Below are positions 38,413 through 46,451 of a DNA stretch of 64,000 bases, one piece after another. The stretch comes from Spartinivicinus poritis (GTDB taxonomy: Bacteria > Pseudomonadota > Gammaproteobacteria > Pseudomonadales > Zooshikellaceae): positions 62,001 through 126,000 of the forward strand of contig NZ_JAPMOU010000002.1 in assembly GCF_028858535.1 (NCBI RefSeq). The letters run 5' to 3'. Position numbers and translations under genes: made by a program. Under the pieces are notes generated by a model. The model worked only from the letters and a program-made list of their open reading frames with translations, was not told where the DNA came from and searched no databases. Position 1 is the stretch's first letter. Every line of letters starts with the position of its first letter.

Positions 38413-38441
38413 TTAGACCATCCTAACAATAAAGCTATAAT
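38413..38441 (+). repeat. Direct repeat, copy 2
   Basis: TTAGACCATCCTAACAATAA followed by AGCTATAAT, differing from the copy at 37248 by one inserted base and a substitution. It lies upstream of the binding-protein start codon at 38308. Confidence 0.85.
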
Positions 38442-38520
38442 ATTCAAATACAATGCTACTTTATCAGTAAAAATGCTTTCATGGTTTACATTTCAAGCAT
38501 ATAAGTGAGTCAAAGAAGTT

Positions 38521-38563
38521 AAAACAAAAAAAGCGGCTAGCTGTTGGTTATACAGCTAGCCGC
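38521..38563 (-). terminator. Rho-independent terminator of the M23 peptidase gene
   Basis: Perfect 12-base stem GCGGCTAGCTGT/ACAGCTAGCCGC with a seven-base loop. On the minus strand it is followed by a T-rich tract. It lies 35 bases past the peptidase stop. Confidence 0.93.
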
Positions 38564-38597
38564 GTGTAGTACTAGTTAAGAAAAGAAGGGTTATGTG

Positions 38598-41090
38598 TTA
38601 TTTTTTCTCTAACTTAACACTATCAATATAGAAATCCACCTTAGGTTCTGGGCCAATTATATAAATATCAGCTGATTTAATGGTACCTTTGGGCTTTAGT
38701 GTAAACTCAGCAGCTAAGTCATACCATTTGTTGCCTTTAGGCAATTTCATGGAATCAATTCGCTGCCAGTGATAGCCGTCATCATCAACATAAAACAGTT
38801 GAACATCCAGCATCTGGTTTGATTTTGCGGCTTCACCTAAGCTGGCGGCTAAAGACAGTTGATAGGTTTGATCAACTTCCAGCTTATCTTTTACGGGTAG
38901 GGAAAGCCCGGCATACCAGTGATTCCGTTCAGTAGATTTAACACTCCATTGACCCTGGTGACTCATCTTATTGGTATGTTCAAGCTTGCCCATTTTAAAA
39001 GAAGCTTTCCAGCCTTGCAGGTCATTTTCAAAACCATGATCGAAGATCACATTGTCATCAGGTTTGGGATCAGGACCTGGTTTGTCATTAACAGGTACAA
39101 CTTTTACTTCATCAATTAGTAGAGTCTTATCGGCTTTAGGTCCAAACAAGACAATATAAGCAGCTGTGACTTTACCAAGGGCATTGACTTTAAATTGCTT
39201 TTTCAGCTCCTTCACATTTTCGTCTACTTGGTTAATTGCTAAATATTGGTAGTAATAAGCACCCAATTCATTTTTCAATAATAGGGTGGCCATTGCTAAG
39301 TCTTTTTTCGCTCCCTTGGGTAGTTTGACTTTAGCGGTAAACTGATACGCTTTGTTTTCCTCTAATGGCTTAGCGAGTTTTTGCAGTACACCATCATAAT
39401 ACTGCTTCCGCTCGGTGACTTGCAGCCAATTGTCCTGGCCACAATCCCGCTGCATTTTTTCGATAGCATGCTTGATATCTTTAGTGTAAAAGCGCTTCCA
39501 GGGTTTTAGATCATTAAAATCTGGTTCTCTGATCAAATTGTCTTTAACTAAGTCAGGCTTTTTACATATTGGATCGGGTTTTGGGTCCGGCTTAGGATCG
39601 GGTTTTGGATCCGGCTTAGGATCAGGTTTTGGGTCCGGCTTAGGGTCAGGTTTTGGATCCGGCTTAGGATCGGGTTTTGGATCCGGCTTAGGATCAGGTT
39701 TTGGATCCGGCTTAGGATCGGGTTTTGGGTCCGGCTTAGGGTCAGGTTTTGGATCCGGCTTAGGATCGGGTTTTGGATCCGGCTTATTATCTACTCCATG
39801 GTTGTAAATACGCCCAGAGCAGTGTTTGTCACCGTTTCGTGTGAACCAGAAATAACTACAATGGTCGTCGTAACTATGCCGGCCCGTATTGACAGCATAA
39901 CCAGATAACTTCACTTTATTTAGGTGGATGTAACGACCATTTCTTTTCAAACTGAAATGTTGGTGGGGGCCGGTAGACATGCCGCCTTGGCAAAGGGCCT
40001 GGCTTTTGTTATTAGCGTAATTGGATAGCCGCTGATTCTGCTTAACTTGCTGGCCAGTTTTTACTTGAGGGTTACTTAAATGGTAATAGGTGGTTGACCA
40101 GCCATTTTCATGAATAACTTCAATATTACAGGATGAATGTACTTTGACTGTACCTGCAGCAGAAGATACCACCCATATATTTGAAGTGTTAGAGCCCCAA
40201 CGCCCACCATTATTTAAATCTAAGGAAGATTGTGGGTATTTACCTTGGCCAGTCGTGACATGACTGCCACCTATCCACCAGTTTTCGCCAACAGGGAAGG
40301 GCAGCTGGAGCATATTGTCAGGTGGAGCCGCGTCATAATAGCTAGAGTAATAGCTTTCACTGGTGCTGGCTTGCGTGTGCTTTTTTTTTGGGAATAATTG
40401 ATAATAGGTCTGATAAAAATCATCTAGATTTTTATCAGTGTCAGCTAATTGACTTGTTGTATAAGCAGAAGGTTGTTGACTATTTGCTTGATTATTTTTA
40501 GATAATAATTTGCCTATCGTTAAACTAGCTTCAAATAATGACTGGTTTTTAGTTTGATCATTATATGACGATTGGTCGATATTTTGCTCTATATTCGCTG
40601 ACGCTTTTGCTTGTTTTATCGCTTGATCAATAAATTGATAATGATCACGGGCAAGTTGCTCAGCAATATCTTTTACTTGATTAGAAAAGCCAATTTTTTT
40701 AGATAGTTCACCAAAAGGCTTGCGTAGTAATACTTTTGAATCAGGTGGGGTATTAATAATACCGGTTTGGTGCTCTATTAATGCAATTAATATTTTGGGG
40801 TTGATACTTGAATAGCCACTCCAGTGAGATATAGCTTCAGCAAATTTTTTTAAGTGAGGCGCATGCTGATTGATATATTCATAAACATCAAACGCTAACA
40901 TCTCATCGGGTGTATAAATAAGATGATTTTCTTCGAACGGTGTGGTTTGAGCTGCTATAGCACTATCTGTATCACTATTACTGGCAAAAACAGGGTAACT
41001 TGATAATACGCTGCCAGTTAAGCATAGTGCGCTTAATGAGAGAATGCGCTTTGATAGCGTGTTGAGCGTGAACTTTGATTTATTTTTCAT
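38598..41090 (-). CDS. LasA-like M23 metallopeptidase with PDPK linker and two C-terminal modules
   Basis: Secreted protein of 830 residues. Signal peptide 1-37 (ending SSYPVFAS); an N-terminal propeptide-like region to about 250; an M23 peptidase at about 265-430 with zinc ligands in GGSH (about 278), SLDLNNGG (about 291) and GPHQHF (about 378); a linker of repeated PDPK at about 435-506; then two related beta-sandwich modules (about 510-665 and 690-830) like carbohydrate-binding domains, each ending in a LLIDEVK or FYIDSVK strand. M23/LasA enzymes cut glycine-rich peptide cross-links or elastin, so the target is probably peptidoglycan or protein of other cells. The C-terminal modules are closely matched by the edge-cut protein at 63162-64000. 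A terminator follows the gene. Confidence 0.9.
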   Translation of the reverse strand: MKNKSKFTLNTLSKRILSLSALCLTGSVLSSYPVFASNSDTDSAIAAQTTPFEENHLIYTPDEMLAFDVYEYINQHAPHLKKFAEAISHWSGYSSINPKILIALIEHQTGIINTPPDSKVLLRKPFGELSKKIGFSNQVKDIAEQLARDHYQFIDQAIKQAKASANIEQNIDQSSYNDQTKNQSLFEASLTIGKLLSKNNQANSQQPSAYTTSQLADTDKNLDDFYQTYYQLFPKKKHTQASTSESYYSSYYDAAPPDNMLQLPFPVGENWWIGGSHVTTGQGKYPQSSLDLNNGGRWGSNTSNIWVVSSAAGTVKVHSSCNIEVIHENGWSTTYYHLSNPQVKTGQQVKQNQRLSNYANNKSQALCQGGMSTGPHQHFSLKRNGRYIHLNKVKLSGYAVNTGRHSYDDHCSYFWFTRNGDKHCSGRIYNHGVDNKPDPKPDPKPDPKPDPKPDPKPDPKPDPKPDPKPDPKPDPKPDPKPDPKPDPKPDPKPDPKPDPKPDPKPDPICKKPDLVKDNLIREPDFNDLKPWKRFYTKDIKHAIEKMQRDCGQDNWLQVTERKQYYDGVLQKLAKPLEENKAYQFTAKVKLPKGAKKDLAMATLLLKNELGAYYYQYLAINQVDENVKELKKQFKVNALGKVTAAYIVLFGPKADKTLLIDEVKVVPVNDKPGPDPKPDDNVIFDHGFENDLQGWKASFKMGKLEHTNKMSHQGQWSVKSTERNHWYAGLSLPVKDKLEVDQTYQLSLAASLGEAAKSNQMLDVQLFYVDDDGYHWQRIDSMKLPKGNKWYDLAAEFTLKPKGTIKSADIYIIGPEPKVDFYIDSVKLEKK
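39575..39787 (-). repeat. 24-bp minisatellite coding the PDPK linker
   Basis: About nine tandem copies of a 24-base unit (read on the plus strand as GGTTTTGGATCCGGCTTAGG plus four bases), with single-base variants (GGATCC/GGGTCC, GATC/GGTC). Each unit encodes two PDPK tetrapeptides, and unit changes keep the frame. Confidence 0.95.
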
Positions 41091-41552
41091 GATAACTAAA
41101 ACACTTAATTATACTGAGTACAGTAAGGAAGGCTGACAAACTCATTTATAAGAACCTATTAAAAAATATGCATGAAGGGTAGAGTATGACCCATAAATAA
41201 GTTTGTACTGTTTTATAAGCCTGGTATGGGAGGGGATTCTGTCATTAAATAAGCAGGCTTTGTGTGTAATCTTTCAAACCAAACAAAACAAAGAAGGTAA
41301 TACAAATCCTTTTTTTTAAAACTGGGTTTTTAGTAAGATAAATTTTTAGTAGTTATGCAATAACAATGTAAATTAATTGATTTTTATCTAGAAATTGGTT
41401 TGTTGCCATATTACAAACTAGCTGAATGAACAGTCGTTTATCAATACTGTGTAAGACTTAGCCTGCCTCGGCTCCTAAACTGTTGTTGGCATCCGCCTGT
41501 TAGGCTTGAGCTTGGGTTTTATACATAAGTAATCCTTGTGTTATTAGTAGTC
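41091..41552. other. Spacer between peptidase and binding-protein genes
   Basis: AT-rich; no supported gene, repeat or terminator. The last 100 bases (41450-41540) are relatively GC-rich but give no recognisable frame. Confidence 0.45.
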
Positions 41553-42338
41553 TTAGTAATAATACTCCAGATAAGCATTATTTATGATCTCTTCAGCTTC
41601 TTTACTTTTCACTAAAGAGCCGAGAAAGGCGGTAAAATCGTGGCGAATTTTTTTGCATGGATATGAATTTGAGAAGGCATAATGGATATTCATTTTGCCC
41701 AGTGAATAGTCAGAGAGCTTAATACTTTGTAGATCAGGTTGATTGTTAAGTAGGCCAAAATAGGTTTTGTCTGCAATCAAGTAGCGGAAAATACCTTTTT
41801 TTAGGCGCCTAAAGTAAGTATTGATATCACCGTAACGGTAGTTAAAATGATGGGCAGGTATATTCGTTAACTCAATTTGGTTAATATCTAAGTTAATTGC
41901 ACTGACCTTATAAAAAGAATCTTTTAGGAATTGATCAAGTGAAAGTACATTTGTGTTAAGCGCATAAATGCCGATATCTGATTTATAGTAGCTTGGCTCA
42001 ACCAGGGACAATAACTTAGGAGCATTAATATTAGAAATAGGTATCAGGTTGGCTTGCTCGCTTTTAATGGATTTAATCACTTTAAAGTAAGAATGTTGTA
42101 CGATAAAGTTAACCTGAATAGACATTGCGCTAAAGAACTGTGCTGCAATTTTAATGGCAGCACCTTTATAACCATTTCCAGACTTCCAATAAAGGGGAGG
42201 GTATTCATTGTAGAGTAAGATATTGACTTTTTTACAATCTGTCTTTTCAGCAGCGGTCGCTTCGACAGATAAAACCCTAATTCCAATAAATATTAATAAC
42301 CAAGCCAAAATAAAGTAACTACAATGGATGTATTTCAT
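41553..42338 (-). CDS. Orphan periplasmic substrate-binding protein
   Basis: Secreted protein of 261 residues with a signal peptide (FILAWLLIFIGIRVLSVEATA). After CKKVNILLYNEYPPLYWKSG come the typical family-3 two-lobe elements (AAIKIAAQFFSAMSIQVNF; KGIFRYLIADKTYFGLLN; IHYAFSNSYPC). It is more distant from its neighbours at 42369 and 37472 than they are from each other. It is the second gene of a pair, starting 30 bases after the stop of the upstream binding-protein gene, with AAGGGTGG before the ATG. No permease or ATPase is near. Ligand unknown. Confidence 0.78.
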   Translation of the reverse strand: MKYIHCSYFILAWLLIFIGIRVLSVEATAAEKTDCKKVNILLYNEYPPLYWKSGNGYKGAAIKIAAQFFSAMSIQVNFIVQHSYFKVIKSIKSEQANLIPISNINAPKLLSLVEPSYYKSDIGIYALNTNVLSLDQFLKDSFYKVSAINLDINQIELTNIPAHHFNYRYGDINTYFRRLKKGIFRYLIADKTYFGLLNNQPDLQSIKLSDYSLGKMNIHYAFSNSYPCKKIRHDFTAFLGSLVKSKEAEEIINNAYLEYYY

Positions 42339-42368
42339 ATAAAGCCACCCTTGTAAATATAATCTTTA

Positions 42369-43172
42369 TTAATTGGCTTGAGTGCCAGCATAACGTTCAA
42401 CAATGTTATTAATTCGACCTGATGATTTCATTTTTTTTAAAATGATATCAAGCTGCATAACAAAGTCATCTTTAAATGGGAAACGTCCACCCCCTTGATT
42501 AGTGTAACCTACATGGCCCCATTCAGCACTAATTACTACGCCTTCGACGATGCGGCCGTGTTCAGCAGGTTTGTACTCGCCATTCTTTTCCATTTGCTTA
42601 AGTTCCCAGAAAATCGATAGTTTATCATTGGCATAGCAAGGAATACGGTTTTTAGCGACTTTAAGTAAGTTGAGCCTGGTACCACCTGCGCTTTCTACTT
42701 TAATCTTATCGCTAGCAACCAAGCGCCAAAAATCAACACTGAAAGTTTCAAACCCACTATTTCTGCCAATGGTTAAGCCTATATAATCATAGGGCCAGTC
42801 AGCGCGAGGGCCATTTGAAAATACTTCTTCTCGACAAACCACTACTAACTGCTCAGCTAAGATAGGAACAGAGTAGGGGCCAATAAAAGGCCGGGCTTTT
42901 TTTCTTAAATAGGGTGGATACAGTGCGAAGCCCACCCCCTGTTCAAGAAACTTTAGCCCCCGTTTCCATGGGGTTGGTCGAATTTGCACTTTATAGTCTG
43001 ACATTTCTTTAAAAGCTTCTTTTAAAATATCAGTATAAATGCCTTTCATTTTTCCTTCATGAAAATAAGAATAGGGAGGGTATGAGTCATCGGCAAAGAC
43101 AGTCACAGGTTGTTCTGCGTGGGCGCTAGCGGCAGCGATGACTGCCCAACACCAAGCGATAACCCTTTTCAT
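42369..43172 (-). CDS. Orphan periplasmic substrate-binding protein
   Basis: Secreted protein of 267 residues, signal peptide ending ASAHAEQ. The mature start VTVFADDSYPPYSYFHEGKM, the segment RPTPWKRGLKFLEQGVGFAL, LYPPYLRKKARPF, and the C-terminal LDIILKKMKSSGRINNIVERY closely parallel the protein at 37472-38308, so the two are recent paralogues. It leads a two-gene unit with the binding protein at 41553-42338 and is divergent from the flagellin gene. As with its relatives there is no transporter nearby. Confidence 0.82.
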   Translation of the reverse strand: MKRVIAWCWAVIAAASAHAEQPVTVFADDSYPPYSYFHEGKMKGIYTDILKEAFKEMSDYKVQIRPTPWKRGLKFLEQGVGFALYPPYLRKKARPFIGPYSVPILAEQLVVVCREEVFSNGPRADWPYDYIGLTIGRNSGFETFSVDFWRLVASDKIKVESAGGTRLNLLKVAKNRIPCYANDKLSIFWELKQMEKNGEYKPAEHGRIVEGVVISAEWGHVGYTNQGGGRFPFKDDFVMQLDIILKKMKSSGRINNIVERYAGTQAN

Positions 43173-43412
43173 TGTATATCTCTCAATACAGCATTGGTTT
43201 ATCTATAGAGACTTGCTTTGTAAGCTTTAGCATTCAAAATAGCAAAAATGTGTCAGAACGAAAGGCGTTTAAATAGCAATAAAAACAATTTTTTGCCAGT
43301 GTAAGTAGCATGGGCAAGCCGGCAACAATCATGTTAACTGCTACAATGTTATGTAAATCTGATGTCGGTAGTAAGAACAGTTAACGGCAAGTTTGAAATA
43401 ATATTAAATATT

Positions 43413-43444
43413 TAAAAAGGGTTTTTTAAAATAATCTCCGATAT
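43413..43444 (+). promoter_or_regulatory. Possible sigma-28 type flagellin promoter
   Basis: TCCGATAT at 43437-43444 matches six of eight positions of the sigma-28 -10 box GCCGATAA. TAAA and GTTT elements occur upstream but with imperfect spacing. It lies about 50 bases before the flagellin ATG. Weak support. Confidence 0.3.
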
Positions 43445-43494
43445 AAATGATATTAGTTATTGCTTAATCTGATAGAGATAGAGTTAGTGACTTT

Positions 43495-45561
43495 ATGCCA
43501 CAAATCATCAATACCAATGTTACTGCTCTGATTGCACAACGTACGTTGAATACCACTCAGCAAGCGGAAGATAATGCATTATCAAGGCTAGCGTCAGGAT
43601 TACGCGTCAATAGTACGAAAGATGATGCAGCAGGCTTTGCTATCTCAATTCGGTTTGACTCACATATTAGAGGATCTGCTATTGCCATTCGTAATGCTAA
43701 TGATGGTATATCACTAGCACAAACAGCAGAAGGTGCTTTTACCTCAGTCATTAATAATTTACAGCGAATTAGGGAACTCGCATTACAGTCGGCTAATAAC
43801 AGTAATACAGAAGTAGATAGAGTCGCTCTCAATGAAGAAATACTTCAATTGATAGATGAAATTCAATCGGTCGCAGAAAATACCAACTTTAATAGCAAAA
43901 AATTGTTGGATGGCTCATTGACCAATACGTTATTTCAGACTGGAGGCAACCTAGGTGAAGTAATCCCTCTCTCCATTGCGAAAGTAACGACAGATAGCTT
44001 GGGTAGTGCTTTAGCTGATGGTATTTCATCAACACGTCCTGGGTCGTTAACAACACTTGCTAATGGAGACTTAGTCATTAACCAAGTTCCTATCGCAGCC
44101 CCAACAGGGATTGATGATAATGCTTCAACCCATGAAAATGAGCGAAGTGCCATTGCCATTGCAGCGGCTATCAATCAATCTACAGGTTTAACTGAGGTAA
44201 CAGCCAGAGCCAACCCAAATGTAGTTGGTTATTCGGGTTTTTTAGCCGCCACTAATGCGACAGTAAATGGTGCAATTGTTATTAACAATATATCCATCAA
44301 TGTATCAACCAATGTCAATTTAGATGCAGATGTTAATCGTGAATCTGTTGTTTCAACCATTAATAATGCCACTGGCCAAACAGGTGTCCGTGCTATTAAC
44401 ACTGGTAGTATCAGTACCGGGATTACCTTGATTGCAGATGACGGGCGTAATATTCGATACGACGATAATGGCTCTGGCTTATCGGCAGCAGTAGCCATTG
44501 CAGCCGCTGCTACCCAAACCTATGTAGGTAGTTATACGTTAGTAGCTAAAAACCAACAGCCAATTAGCATTGATTTTGGACGATCAGATATCGGTCGTTT
44601 TACAGGCTTAGCGTTTGGTACTTATAGTGGTGGTAATAGTGGAGTGGTAGGAAGGCGAGTAAGCACCTCTGCGCTTAGTACAGGAGACTTGGTGATTAAT
44701 GGAGTAGCAGTAGGGCCTTCATTAACCGGTTTTGATACGGCTTCTTCCATTAATAACAGTGGTTCAGCTATTGCCAAAGCAGTTGCTATCAATTTAATTA
44801 AAGAGCAAACGGGGGTTACCGCCACAGCGTTACCAACGGTCGTCTATGCTCGTTCGGTGAATCCAGGTAATGATCGTAGTGAGTCAGTTGAGATTAATGG
44901 CGTAACCATTGGCCTTGTTTTTGCGGCGGCAGACTCAGAAAGCCAAATCATTGATAAAGTAGTGACTGCTGTCAATAGGAAGTCCGGTCAAACGGGTGTA
45001 TCAGCTGCCGTATTTGGTGATTCTTTTCGTTTAATAGCTCCAGATGGTCGCAATGTTAATTTGGCAAATGAAACAGCCAATGCGACTGATGCTGGCTTTA
45101 ATGTGCCTTCTATTGGTGCTAATACGGGTGCTTCAATTCAGTTGCTATCAGCTGGAAAAATTGAAATTAGCACTAACAATCCATTTTTATCCATTGATCG
45201 AGTTGGTTTTAGAGTCGGTACTTATGGGAACCTGGAGCAAGGGCAGTTATTGCAAAATATTGATGTGACTAGCGTTGAAGGGGCTAATTTAGCAATTAAG
45301 GCCGTTGATAATGCGATTGAGCAAATAGCGTTTCAACAATCAAAACTAGGGGCGATTCAGAACCGTTTTTTATCAGCCATCAATAACTTGCAAATTAATA
45401 ACGAAAACCTTACATCAGCAAAATCGCGCATTGTTGATGCGGACTTTGCTGCTGAAACAGCTGCTTTTTCCCGTGCTCAGGTACTTCAGCAGGCGGGTAT
45501 CTCAGTATTAGCCCAAGCGAACGCCAAACCTCAACAAGTATTAGCACTATTGCAGATTTAA
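43495..45561 (+). CDS. Large flagellin with hook-IN type insertions
   Basis: Flagellar filament subunit of 688 residues, against 280-500 for most flagellins. The N-terminal D0/D1 region is canonical (MPQIINTNVTALIAQRTLN, then LSSGLR-like RLASGLRVNSTKDDAAGFAI). So is the C-terminus (NNLQINNENLTSAKSRIVDAD, then FSRAQVLQQAGISVLAQAN). The extra length in the middle (about 165-570) contains at least four units resembling the flagellin hook-IN motif, for example GDLVINGVAVG followed by a helix and QTGVTA. These project outward from the filament. No other flagellar gene is within the window, so it may be an accessory filament gene. The ribosome site (GATAGAG) is mediocre. Confidence 0.92.
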   Translation: MPQIINTNVTALIAQRTLNTTQQAEDNALSRLASGLRVNSTKDDAAGFAISIRFDSHIRGSAIAIRNANDGISLAQTAEGAFTSVINNLQRIRELALQSANNSNTEVDRVALNEEILQLIDEIQSVAENTNFNSKKLLDGSLTNTLFQTGGNLGEVIPLSIAKVTTDSLGSALADGISSTRPGSLTTLANGDLVINQVPIAAPTGIDDNASTHENERSAIAIAAAINQSTGLTEVTARANPNVVGYSGFLAATNATVNGAIVINNISINVSTNVNLDADVNRESVVSTINNATGQTGVRAINTGSISTGITLIADDGRNIRYDDNGSGLSAAVAIAAAATQTYVGSYTLVAKNQQPISIDFGRSDIGRFTGLAFGTYSGGNSGVVGRRVSTSALSTGDLVINGVAVGPSLTGFDTASSINNSGSAIAKAVAINLIKEQTGVTATALPTVVYARSVNPGNDRSESVEINGVTIGLVFAAADSESQIIDKVVTAVNRKSGQTGVSAAVFGDSFRLIAPDGRNVNLANETANATDAGFNVPSIGANTGASIQLLSAGKIEISTNNPFLSIDRVGFRVGTYGNLEQGQLLQNIDVTSVEGANLAIKAVDNAIEQIAFQQSKLGAIQNRFLSAINNLQINNENLTSAKSRIVDADFAAETAAFSRAQVLQQAGISVLAQANAKPQQVLALLQI

Positions 45562-45577
45562 TTAAGTAATAAATTAG

Positions 45578-46078
45578 TTAATTTGTTTGTAATTCTAATG
45601 AAATTTCAGCGCCATCTATAGCGTCATTCAGTTTGGAGCTTTCTTTATCGACTAATAAACCACCAGAAATAACTTTTTTCTCTTTGCTGCCATCATCTTC
45701 AAATAGATCTGGCAAAACATTGGATCTTGCTAGGGGCGGCTGCTTAATTGTGTCATCAGTCAGCATGGTTTGATCAACTTTAAGGACAAGCGGCTTTCTT
45801 GCAGCGGTTTCATTAACTGACGGGCTTGCCAGAGTATTTTTTGGGTTGCTTGTTACTGATGAGTTGGGCTTTGCTAGGGTTCGTTGAACAGCATCTGATG
45901 GTAGCGTCGATTTAGTTGCTGTCGCCGTGACAGTGGTTACTTTTTTAGTCGTTGTTTGAGTTGCCTGATGACCAGAGTCACAGCCAATTAGCATTGTGGT
46001 TGAAAGGGCCATAGCCAAACTGGCTGCTTTGAGTTTGTAGCTTGTCAATGTGGTTGTCCTGACCATTGATTTATACAT
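45578..46078 (-). CDS. Putative lipoprotein of unknown function
   Basis: Protein of 166 residues. After a basic N-terminus (MVRTTTLTSYKLKAA) comes a hydrophobic segment and a lipobox TMLIGC, predicting lipid attachment at the cysteine. The remainder is rich in Thr, Ser and Lys with no recognised domain (TVTATATKSTLPSD; later LVLKVDQTMLTDD). The start may be ATG 46078 or the internal ATG four codons later; neither has a strong ribosome site. It converges on the flagellin gene with a 16-base gap. Its low complexity suggests a flexible envelope protein. Confidence 0.6.
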   Translation of the reverse strand: MYKSMVRTTTLTSYKLKAASLAMALSTTMLIGCDSGHQATQTTTKKVTTVTATATKSTLPSDAVQRTLAKPNSSVTSNPKNTLASPSVNETAARKPLVLKVDQTMLTDDTIKQPPLARSNVLPDLFEDDGSKEKKVISGGLLVDKESSKLNDAIDGAEISLELQTN

Positions 46079-46451
46079 AAGTTATAGTACAACCAAATAA
46101 AATGAGACGCGAGTAGTTATTATGCTTTAAGAAAGAGAAAGCTGACAGCAGGGCTTGGTAATCACTTAGTTTTAGGGCTGTTGGATGATAGTTCAGATAG
46201 TCTTAATTTAACATAATATACATTATGCGAAGTTAACCATTCCAAAGTGTAGGCGGTTCCGCCTGTAGCTTGACTACCCGGTTAATCTTCACCAACAAAT
46301 CAACATAGCTATCAATCAAATTCGCCTAATTGAACGAGAAGGATCAAAGTAATACCCTCTTCTCCCTCGTGCATGCTCTTTCAGTTGGAACATGCACGTC
46401 CGACAATTGCAGTCTAATAAAGATAAAAGGTGCAATCGTCGGGCACCTTGA
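46079..46451. other. Spacer with possible protein-coding relic
   Basis: On the minus strand two frames abut at about 46320: MFQLKEHARGRRGYYFDPSR in one phase and IDSYVDLLVKINRVVKLQAE (then PPTLWNG and stop at 46233) in the other. This looks like one frameshifted C-terminal gene relic, perhaps of a transposase, but I do not recognise the family. The spacer also separates the lipoprotein and alkylsulfatase genes. Confidence 0.35.

Noticed and set aside
39575-39787. Regular short repeats that might be a CRISPR array
   Set aside because: Units are contiguous 24-base tandem copies with no unique spacers, inside a coding sequence.
39538-39807. Plus-strand frame of repeated GSGFGSGL, looking like a glycine-rich protein
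   Set aside because: It is the complement of the PDPK minisatellite in the M23 peptidase gene. The minus-strand frame has full domain support and a signal peptide.
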